A stretch of DNA of 64,000 nt from assembly GCF_000499845.2 (NCBI RefSeq), contig NC_023749.2, positions 28,978,381 through 29,042,380 of the forward strand, written 5' to 3'. The translations under genes and the position numbers were made by a program. Source of the DNA: Phaseolus vulgaris. Its lineage: Eukaryota; Streptophyta; Magnoliopsida; Fabales; Fabaceae. The notes under the pieces are model-generated. The model ran no database searches. It was not told the origin of the DNA and was given only the letters and a program-made list of their open reading frames with translations. This document shows, piece by piece, positions 9,896 to 19,007 of this stretch (its first letter is position 1; each line of letters starts with the position of its first letter).

Positions 9896-12066
9896 TGTTG
9901 ATCAAAGTAATTTTGATTATTTTCAAGTTGAATAATTTACTATTGTTTGTCTATTTAGGTAGATTTATTTGTGCAAGATATGATCCAAGTTCATATGATT
10001 TAAAATCTCTTTTAAAAGTTTTGTTTTACAAATGTGTGTTAAGTTTAGTTAGTTGATTCGTATTTTAAATCAGTTGAAATAGTTTTTGTTTAAGTCTGAT
10101 GACTACAACAAATTTTCAACAGATTGATTTATCGTATCAACTGATTGAAAAACACTTAAAGATTTAAAAATAATTTAAAAGATGTGTTCTCTTTCGTCTT
10201 TTCTGTTAAATAAAATCAATCAATTATTTCGATAAATGAATTGATTTTTTTATGTTGTGATTTCAACAGAAAATGAAAACAATAAGTTTGTTTTAAGAAT
10301 CAATTAAGTAATTTTAACATAATATTGTTATGATTCTCAAACTGTTTTTTTTTTTAATGATTTCAACATATTTCATTAAATGATTCTACTAATTAACCAT
10401 CTTTTAAGCCTGTATAAAGACAACTTTCTAATCATTTTAATAATAACTAGAGAGATTACATAATACGTTTTTCAAGAGAGAAAATCAAAGAGATTTTGAA
10501 TCATTATTGAAATCTTGGATCATTGCTACAGTGTGAAGTAAGATTTTGGGTTAATTTTTCTTCTACTCTTCATTTGTGTAAAATTGAGGTGTATTTTAAA
10601 TTCATTCTTTTATAGTGTTTTCTGTAGTAAAGAGTTTCAAATAGTGTTTCTGAAAATTGTATTTTTGTTGAGAGTATTGTGTGTTTTGAAGGGTTCAAAA
10701 TCAATACTTTTGACTATTTTTGGAATTTGGTTTGATTGCATTAGTGAATTCTCAGTGGTGTGCTGAAGACTGGCTGTAGTTCTTGGTTAATAGTGAATTA
10801 ATATAATTCCTTTGAGTGAATTCTCTCTTCCTGATGCAACCTAAGTACACATGCAGACGACCAATGACATAACAGATACTGCACAATTAGGTCAGTCATC
10901 TCAGCATCCAAGACAAGACCCCACCAAACCCCAGAAGGACCTCATCAAAAGAAGAACTGGGCATAGACCAGAGCATCAGATGTTCTTTCTTCTGGTCTTC
11001 TTATAAGACAAATGTTTGTAAATACATTGGACTCACTTTGGGGGTGCCAAATAGAAAAATAAGCTAGAGTAGGATGTGCTTAGTAATTTGAGTAGGGTGT
11101 CCTTGGTAATTTGAATAGGGTGTGCTTAGTAATTTGAGTAGGGTGTTCTTAATAGTTTGAGTAGGGTGTGCTTAGTAATGTAGGCTTGTGCCAAGCCCAC
11201 CTTTCATGATATGTGCACCTAGGTTTAGGGTTTCTTTTACCTACCTTCTAGAAGGTTTCTCATAAATGACAATCCTACCCCTCTATCTTCCTCTCCAAGA
11301 CACTCTCCTATAAATAAAGTGTCTTGCCTCATGTATTTAAGACCTTGAATTTTGAATAGAAGAGAAACTCTACTTGAGTGATTAGTGAGCTTTGTCTCTT
11401 AAATTCTTCTTGGGTCTTCTGTTGAGTGTAGTGCACCTCCGGTGTCGGCTCCTCACCACTCATCTTGGAACCAACCACCATTCCAAGTGGTGTGATTCCT
11501 TGCTCCATTATTCCATAAGTTTTCCTTTCTCTTCATCCTTTCATTTATTTCTCTTTCACTCTTTTGCTTATCCTTTCCTTTTCCTTTAATTCGGTTTTCA
11601 TCTTGCTTCATTCCATTTTATGTTCTTTAATTTCGCAAGTCTTCATCATCATCTTCACCATATATTGTATTTTCTCTTTTGCTCTCTAGAATAGAACCTT
11701 CATACTTATTTAACCACTTGGTTAAGTTCATGTCCAGTGACAATCTTCTTTGAGCTTATCACCATAATAGTTAAATCAAAAAATCATAAACAAAGTGCAA
11801 CCCAAAAAATGTGCAATCCTAAAATTAACTCACATCACTTCCCTACTCTGATATTTGTGATATATTTTGTTCTATGTGTTATGCACATAAAATAATTAGT
11901 TGATTTCTAAAAAAAACAGGTTTTAATTTTAACCATAATTGTTAATTTTTTTATAACCAGATGAATAGGTTAATCAATTGATTGATTTAATTGATCTTTT
12001 CAAACTAATACCACTATTTGCAAAAACAATTTACCCCCCTCTAGTTTCAAGCCATATATTCAAACA
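9896..12066 (+). mobile_element. Solo LTR (TSD acttg) carrying a nested solo LTR
   Basis: The ends are TGTTGATCAAAG...ATTCAAACA with perfect 5-bp TSDs acttg at 9891-9895 and 12067-12071. Removing the nested insert and its duplicated site leaves 1160 bp, close to the 1147 and 1138 bp of the GGTTGTTT-family LTRs. The right end 'ACCCCCCTCTAGTTTCAAGCC' also matches that family, so this is a diverged relative in the opposite orientation. It has no coding region. Confidence 0.85.
10832..11837 (+). mobile_element. Solo LTR nested in another solo LTR (TSD cttcc)
   Basis: The ends are TGATGCAACC...CTCACATCA (1006 bp) with perfect TSDs cttcc at 10827-10831 and 11838-11842. Inside are four or five repeats of 'GAGTAGGGTGTGCTTAGTAATTT' (about 11065-11180) and a TATAAATA box near 11310, followed by the likely transcript start. 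Its 3' end (about 11690-11837) matches, in reverse, the left part of the insert at 32942-33930, so both belong to one LTR family. Confidence 0.9.
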
Positions 12067-12071
12067 ACTTG

Positions 12072-12490
12072 TTCTTCTACAATAAAACTAACTCCATATG
12101 ACAATCAAAGAGGTTTAAAAAAGCACTAACCTATGACTTGAGAAGTCCAAAACCAACACCTTATCAACCATATCCAAAACTAAGATAGACTATCTTCTTA
12201 GGCATTGCTCCTTTATGAAACTTGTTATTCTCGGAGTACTAGGGATGTAGATATCTTTTGACAAAGAAAGTGGCTTAAAAGTTAATGCTCTAAACATGTA
12301 TATCAATAGAGAGCCATACTTTATAGTGATCTCACCTCGTCCCAACACCCGTCTACATCATACAAACCTCATCATGTTGCACTCAACCTCAGACCAAACC
12401 AAATTTCTAGAATGGGGTTGATGTACGAGAACAACAGACTATCCCTTCAACAAAATTTCCATTTGGTTCCCTTTAAGTTTGATTGAGGTT
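12072..12490. other. Unassigned spacer
   Basis: About 420 bp of AT-rich sequence between the solo LTR and the CACTA element. I see no coding frame, repeat or terminal structure. It is probably older flanking DNA into which both elements inserted. Confidence 0.4.
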
Positions 12491-12493
12491 ATT

Positions 12494-12840
12494 CACTACA
12501 AAAAAAAGTGTATATTGTGACGGTTATTGTCGTATATTGTGGCGGTTTCCTAAACCGCCATAGAACTGGCCACCACAAAGTTTAATGTGACGGTTTTATG
12601 CTACCCGCCGCAACACCCGCCACTTTAAACAAGTGTAAGTAGTGACGGTTTTTATATGTAAGTAATGTCAGTTATAACTGTCACAGTTTACATTCATTGA
12701 AGAATATTCTGACGCCATAATATACGTAAGTAGTGTCAATTATAACTGTCGCAATTTACATTCATTAAAGAAGATTCTGACGCCATAATATACGTAAGTA
12801 GTGACGTTTTTAACTGACGTAATTTTAATTCTGAATAAAT
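12494..12840. repeat. Left subterminal repeats of the CACTA element
   Basis: Motifs of the type GTGACGGTT / GTGGCGGTT and the reverse AACCGCCA recur in the first 150 bp. A block of about 76 bp ('ATTCTGACGCCATAATATACG' core) is duplicated at about 12700 and 12776. Such arrays are where TnpA-type proteins bind in known CACTA elements; binding here is inferred. Confidence 0.75.
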
Positions 12841-12999
12841 AAAATTTAGCCACCACTTTTTTATAATCTTTTTTATAATTTATTTTATACAATTATAAAA
12901 TTTAACCACCACTTTTTTCATAATAAAATAATGTATAAAGTTATAATCATCCATTCATTTCATTGAAAATTAAAGCACACATAATAATGTTAAAAAATT

Positions 13000-14826
13000 A
13001 TATGTAATATAAAATTAAAAAACATAAAAGTTCAAACATCCCTAATCAAGTTTAAAATTACAACACATAATTGTTCAAAAGTTCATATACATCGCTAATC
13101 AAGTTTAAAATTAAAACACACATCTCTAATTAATTTTGCTTCCAGCACTTGATCCTATTACTTGATTAGGTGATGGAGCACCACTTCCGTAATCTGATGC
13201 CGGAAACAAATAAAGCACACAGAATCTGAAAATGAATTATATTAAAAAATAGGACATAAAGCACACAGGACAGGAACAGACTATAAACCAACCGTGTAAC
13301 CAATAAGATTACTCGAATAACAAGACTTCAGAAAATGAATGACCATAATATTCTAACAGAAAACTATAATTTATAAATAGAAAAGAAAGAGTCCCAAGAA
13401 TTGAAATAGTAAACTATCCATCAAAAGAAAGTAGAAATATCATTCAATCATCATTCTAATTGCCTTACACACTATATTGATAGCTTGTATTAAAAGAGTA
13501 GGGTAAGAATATTAGAAACAAGTGACATCCAACTTAAATAAATCAATAAATATTCAAATGTACATTATAACCCATAAAACGTGGCTCTAGAAGACCAAAA
13601 GTTGTGAGATTCCAACTTCAAAAGAAATCTGCAAGCAAGCATAAAGCTCAACATTGACTGCCATAGAGTGTAGCTGGTCACATTAATAGTATAATAAAAG
13701 TTACCATTGAGTTTGGTAACTACTATGTAGTCGCAAATAAGTCCCAATATTTTTCTGTGTCAACAACCCAACTTGTATCCTATGTGATGTCTTCATTAAT
13801 TTTCCAAAAGTTTCAGTGATTTTAAACCTATGAACTTCAATTTAGACCTGTAGTATGACATCTTACCAAACATCCTCTTGTTTCTAATTAAAATTGTATC
13901 GCTTATATTCCGTCTTACTCCTACTCAAGCAAAAATTCTTTGATTTCAATGTTTATCACCAAAACTCAAGTTTAGAGTTAATCTCTTCCCTAGATTTCTC
14001 AATCAAAACTATAAGCATGCATTTAGAGATACTGTTAGCATTTTTTAAGCCAGCCCCTATGTGCCGCTATCTTGTACAGGCTATCAACAAACAGAACCGA
14101 TCGAAGCTTTTATTGGATAAATTTCTTTATAAGTACTTTTAAGAGAAGAAAAGTATCAAGAAAAAATGAAATGAAATCCATTAGCTAAAATTAACTTGGA
14201 TAAAAACTAATTTGTAGAAGTTCTCATAACTTGTCTATAAGATGATGTTTTAATTTATGCATAAGCTAATTTTACCTTATGAAAAAGTTTATTTCATTTT
14301 TACTTACTATTTTCTTCTTATAGAAATGTTTATGGAGAATCTAAGCAGACTCCAACTAACCCTCACTGCAAGTATATTAATTATACAGAAGAGTACAGCT
14401 CGCATGAGATGTAACAAAAGGTTTTCGTTAAATTCAAGAAAAGTTGTCAAGATAAAACTTCAATTCTGATAGGAGAGCACAAAATATACTTATATAACTA
14501 CATCTAAGTTTTGTCCTTATGTCCTAAGTTCTTTTTTTTCTTTTTTTGAAGTATGAAGTTTAAAAATTAGATAAAAGTATATTTTAAAGGATATATTTAT
14601 AAATGATCAGGATGGAGGCTAGGATTTTACCAAATCACTCGTTAGTTAGAGTACCCAACAGTAGGTGGATGGAAGGATCTAATGATGCAATTGTTATGGT
14701 TTAGGGACCAATTGGGATGACTTTAAAGGTTCATGGATGTGTTTTGCAAATGGTGAAAAATTTAGGAGATTTATATACACTTTTACAATTTATCTATACA
14801 AGCACTTCAGTAAATTGCAAAAATAC
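13000..14826. other. CACTA interior without a recognised gene
   Basis: AT-rich sequence. On the minus strand about 13142-13215 reads '..DYGSGAPSPNQVIGSS' and then a stop, which could be a last exon, but I do not recognise it. The rest could be introns or 3' flank of the captured gene. No transposase motif is visible. Confidence 0.35.
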
Positions 14827-16751
14827 CTTCACAAAAGTCCAATTAGTTGGAACATAAGCTTGTGGAAGCTCTTCATGCCAATTGCTGAGTACTGGAAAAG
14901 GATGACCTTCAGTGGTAAATACATAATTATTCTCATGTACAAACGAATCGTCAAATAGAAGATATAAATATTTGCACCTGAAGAAAACACAGCATCGCTA
15001 ATCAGAAAATCTCAAATAAAATAATCATTTGAGAAAAAATCCCATTTGTTTTTTTTTTGTTTCATAATTTTTAACTTTTTGCATTATACAAAGGGGAAGA
15101 AAAGGTCTCACGTTTCAGCAAGAAAAAAACTATGCTGATGATCTTCCAACTGCATAGTTGTCACATCCTTAATGCTTGCAAACCCACCCTCAACTTTGGT
15201 GTATAAATTAATGGAATTGACTATTGATTCACCAACTTCAATATACCATGGATCTGAAATTAATAAAGTTTGATTATATCACCATTGGTCAGGTAGGATT
15301 CTCTTTATTGATGTTATAGAGATTAAATTTAAAAGATAATATATTTAATAAAATTGAATAATTGTGATACTGTTATGATGTTGTGTTGATAGAAAATACG
15401 AAGATAATACTAATTTTTATACTAAAGTTCTAGGTCAAGCAAGTACTAATGTATTACAACATGAACAAACCTAGCTCCCAGATTATTTGACTAAAATGTT
15501 GCTATATGCTAATATAGCTATCCTGTTAAATTTAGAGTTTGAGACCCTTTTTATCATTGAAAAAGGTATTTACATGTGCACCAATCTTTTTAATAGCACA
15601 TTATTTTACAAGCAGACGAACCTAATGCCTAAATATCAACCAACTTAAAATAAAAAGATGGAAGAACTATCAGACCTTTAGTGGCTTGACATAAGTAGAA
15701 GGTTGACTCGACTAATTCAGGACGTAAGGGATAATATTTTTCAGTAGGATGAATCATCTGGTGGTCCAGCAAATACCTTTTACACGGATTTATGATTGAA
15801 TGTGATACATATATTATATAGTATTGTAAGAACAAAAACTTGATGACAGATTGATGGCAAAATACAAAGAGGCTGTAATGTTATAATGAAACTAGCAAAA
15901 TCAGAAAATACCTCTCTGGTAGCACTCCGTATCTCTTCCACACATGGAAGAACTCACGGTGAGATGAATTAGCATCACTAAAATCCCCAATAAGAACCTG
16001 CTTTCAATAAGTCATTCAATTACAAACTCAGAAAGATATCAAACCTAATTTTTAAGTCAGTAAAATTCAAAGTGAGCTACTAGCCTGTAGGCCAGGCCAA
16101 AATGCTTGAAGGCTTGTAAGCTGCCAATGAGTTGCTCTTCCAGTCCTAATAATATCAGCTTCATGGTACCTGCATTAGGCCAACCAGTCCAGGTTACAAC
16201 TGTTTATCACATTCTCCCATGATGGGAGTCCCATCAGCATCTTTCTCAAGTACATCATAAAAGTAGTATTTTAGACAACATAAACAAAAAATAAAGAATT
16301 TCTTAGCAAGTGTGATACCAAGAACCGTGTCTGAAATATTTTTGTACGGCAACATAAGGAGAGTGAAACATTTTCCAAAAGTCCTCCTTCCCAAAAAGGA
16401 TATGGGCTTTGAGTAGATACTCATAGAAGGAATCAACCCCTAAAATAATCCAAGGAAATAAAATCCAACAAAAGAAACATCAAGGCAAGTCATTAGCATT
16501 TGAAAGTTTAGAATAACAAATTATAAAATACTTTCAACAGACAATAAACATATAAATTATATGTTGCACTATCCAATGAACTGAACTATAGAGAATATCC
16601 CAGTTCTGGTTCAGGGTCAGAGTTAACCTACCAGCTCCAATTCCTGATGAATATTCAATCCATTGCCCAGTTGCCACGTCCAGTGTGGTTCCAAATAATT
16701 TTAATGAGCTATGCATACTCCATAGCTTGTGGCTCATAGATGAAAGAAGAT
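14827..16751 (-). pseudogene. Captured seven-exon GH47 / EDEM-like alpha-mannosidase fragment
   Basis: Seven minus-strand exons join in phase without a stop (807 nt, 269 codons): 16632-16751, 16319-16440, 16085-16169, 15912-15997, 15676-15776, 15112-15253 and 14827-14977. Introns start GT and end AG, except the one after 16085, which starts GC. Recognisable GH47 blocks are 'LWSM', 'DSFYEYLLKAHILFG', 'GRATHWQLTSLQAFWPGLQ', 'YYPLRPELVES', 'DHQHSFFLAET' and 'FTTEGHP' (calcium-binding Thr region). EDEM-type proteins act on misfolded glycoproteins in the ER. The N-terminal third of the catalytic domain and a signal peptide are missing, so the piece should not be an active enzyme. Introns show capture from genomic DNA, not from mRNA. 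The gene family is well supported; the exact donor is unknown. Confidence 0.88.
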
Positions 16752-16854
16752 CTAGTAGCAAACATTTAAGGTTTTGATAGCACGGGGAAGTAAAATTAAC
16801 AAAGATGTATTGTCAAGGGACTACCTGGATCAGTGATTTGTTTTCGGATGCTGG

Positions 16855-17061
16855 TTAATCCACTAAAATGTTAATTGATGCAAGTTCTTTTCCGACTCTG
16901 AACTTCTTCTCACAGCAACAAATTCCTACCATCACATGAACACAGTAACACAGTAAATTTATCACAGCAACAAAGCCATAGAGTTTAGGGCGCGCAAGCA
17001 CAAACCTGAATCCTTGCGCGGAGGTGGCGATGGCGGACCCGAGAGTGAGCGTTAGTTCCAT
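16855..17061 (-). other. Possible leader exon upstream of the captured gene
   Basis: An ATG at 17061 opens 'MELTLTLGSAIATSAQG', followed by a possible GT donor near 17006. Another piece at about 16840-16905 ends in a GT-like donor near 16826. Together they could give a start codon for a chimeric transcript running into the GH47 exons. This is inference: neither piece looks like GH47 or a signal peptide, and the joins are not certain. Confidence 0.35.
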
Positions 17062-17245
17062 GAGAGGACAGAGGCGTTAGGGTTTCGTAAGAGGACAGAA
17101 GCATTAGGGTTTCGTGAGAGGACATAGACGTTAGGGTTTCGTGTGGAGCAACCAGATGAAAGAGGCGTTAGGGTTTGTTTCGTGTGAAGCAGAGAAAAAG
17201 AAGAGGCTTAGGGGTGTGGAGCAGAGAGAGATGGAAGAGGTGTTA
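17042..17245. repeat. Minisatellite around a TTAGGGTTTCGT core
   Basis: Four or five units of roughly 28-33 bp of the type 'GAGGACAGAAGCATTAGGGTTTCGT' lie just inside the right end of the CACTA element, upstream of the leader exon. The core contains TTAGGGTTT, a telo-box-like motif known in plant promoters and 5' regions. Confidence 0.7.
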
Positions 17246-17399
17246 GGGTTTGGTTTCCAAACTCAAACCAAATTTTCAAAAAAAAATTATTTTAAAGGAA
17301 AAGTAAGTTTTAAAAAAAATCCAATTTTAAAGTGAAAGCAAGTTTTTTTAAAAAAAAAAAAAATAATGAGAAATGGTGTATGGAGGAAAAAAACTGGGG

Positions 17400-17576
17400 A
17401 ACTTTTTTTTTTGAAGGATAATTGCGACAGTTAAAAATGACATATTATACTGAAATGACGTATTATACAAAGATAATTGTGGCGGTTAGTCAAATGACAT
17501 ATTATACTGAAAATTGTGGCGGTTATTAATAACCGCCATAATAAAACTGTCATTTTTTACACTGTTTTTTGTAGTG
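17400..17576. repeat. Right subterminal repeats of the CACTA element
   Basis: Repeats of 'TTGTGGCGGTTA' and 'AATGACATATTATACTGAAA' occur in the last 170 bp, ending in an inverted AACCGCCATAATA block and the 12-bp terminal inverted repeat. The motif matches the left end. Confidence 0.75.
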
Positions 17577-17619
17577 ATTGTCATATCTTTACACCTTACA
17601 CCTTACACCTTTACAGAAG

Positions 17620-18411
17620 TGATCCTGCCTGTTGACCGGAGCGCTGGAGAATGCCTCGTCAAAGGATCGACGTGCGCGCCGCTTCTCACTTCCGTTCCTC
17701 CTCTGGATTTATCTCAAGAACCTGCAAAGAAACGATACGGCGCCGCTGCGGCCGATCGCACTCCGACGCTCAAGTCAGTGACGGTATCACCAAATACTAA
17801 GAACTGGAACCGTGCAAATCTCTCTCACAAACAGCTCTGTCACTCGCAAGCGTAAAGTGTATGAACTGAACGTGCGTACCTTAGAAAATCTGTTAGGAAC
17901 TCTTATATACCTGGTGGTTCTCTCTCTCCTGGCAGTTACAGACTTGGACACGTGGCTTGCATCCGACTGTACACGTGCCATCATCTGGAGGCTCCCTGAC
18001 TTGGCGCTACTTCTACTCTCATTTTGGCTAAGTTACTTATGCATGGTGCTGCCCAGTGCATAGCTAACTCAGGAGTGCGATCTCTACTGAAACTGGCGAG
18101 GTAGGGCCTTCATACACCTTCCCTGTGGTCTCGCCGGCCGCCTTCATAATCTGCTTCTCCTTTAACTTCGGCGATGTACTTGTTCTGGCGATCTCCGACT
18201 GCCTGGTCGCCTGAGTCTGCATCTGGCGACTTCGTCCTCAACCTGGCGATCGCCTATTCTGGTAAGCTAGAGATCGGAACACGCCAACTTAACTATGGGC
18301 GACTACACGTGCCTCCTGACTTCCTTCTCAACTGTCAACCTGGCGCCTTGTCAACACGCCTACACTGTAACAGGATGCCACGTCATCGCATCCGACCACC
18401 AGGGCGGTACA
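17620..18411 (-). repeat. 3' LTR of Tat-2
   Basis: TGATCCTGCC...GGGCGGTACA on the plus strand, 792 bp, identical to the 5' LTR except at 17709. It contains ACGT motifs such as ACACGTGGC (near 17946) and ACACGTGCC (near 17972). Small open frames inside it occur identically in both LTRs and are not genes. Confidence 0.97.
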
Positions 18412-18428
18412 CAAGCCCCCCAGTCTTA
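18412..18428 (-). other. Polypurine tract of Tat-2
   Basis: The minus strand reads ACTGGGGGGCTTG immediately before the 3' LTR. Tat-4 has the equivalent ACTGGGGGGTTG at 62140-62154. The position fits the plus-strand primer site. Confidence 0.7.
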
Positions 18429-18766
18429 AGCGAAGACTTGTCTAGCGAAAAGACTGAAAAAGCCTTCGTTAACACCGGTCTACGTGGCATGGGCGCAGAA
18501 TTCCAAGCGGTAGTACTTTCTGCTGCCCTGACGCTCCACCAAACTCTTCACGCATCATTCGACACGTGGCTCTCATCAACGGCCATCTTCATCTGCCGTT
18601 AGCGCTTCCCAAAACCGTTCGAAAACCCCTAAACCCCTTACGCTCCTACTGTTCCATCACTTTCTTCACACTTGCATACGCTCTCATTCCTTTCTGCGAA
18701 AGCTCTCGACGTTCCTCGACGCTCTAGATCACCACCTCCCTTTAACATTCTCCCGATCATCGAAAG

Positions 18767-18999
18767 GTAACTACTTTCCTTCATCTGCTGGGTTTTCTTG
18801 CATTTTCACCGATTTGCATCATCCTATAACTGTCTGGTGCATACGCTGTGGGCTGTTTTTCCATTTCTCCTTCTGCGTGACTTAGGGCTTTGCCGATTGT
18901 CGCAACGAACTCACATTCGTTCGTCTTTCACCTTCCATTCATGATTGAGTCAGCCTTTGTAACCCTCCTGATTATTTTTCCTTCCTCCTTCGTTTGCAG
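18767..18999 (+). other. 5'UTR intron of the aORF gene in Tat-2
   Basis: A GT donor (CGAAAG/GTAACT) and an acceptor (TTTGCAG/TTGCTACC) define a 233-bp intron ending 8 bases before the ATG at 19008. Tat-4 has a matching intron (62473-62697, 225 bp) ending 11 bases before its ATG. The same place in two copies supports splicing; transcript data are lacking. Confidence 0.6.
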
Positions 19000-19007
19000 T
19001 TGCTACC

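Larger units (their letters stand above)
12494..17576 (-). mobile_element. Non-autonomous CACTA transposon with captured gene exons (TSD att)
   Basis: The ends are CACTACAAAAAA at 12494 and its reverse complement TTTTTTGTAGTG at 17565-17576, flanked by 3-bp duplications att (12491-12493 and 17577-17579). Both are defining marks of the CACTA (En/Spm) superfamily. Subterminal regions carry many copies of a GTGGCGGTT / AACCGCCAC motif. Length is 5083 bp. I see no TNP2 transposase, so movement would need a helper in trans. The interior holds a large piece of a GH47-type gene on the minus strand. Tat-2 lies 43 bp to the right. Confidence 0.93.

Noticed and set aside
13565..13747. 60-codon minus-strand frame in the CACTA interior
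   Set aside because: AT-rich, no recognisable motif and no splice links to the GH47 exons.
17812..18063. Open frames inside the Tat-2 LTRs, identical at 29025-29276
   Set aside because: Both copies lie in LTRs, lack domains and are explained by LTR identity; the long duplication is an LTR pair, not a segmental duplication of genes.
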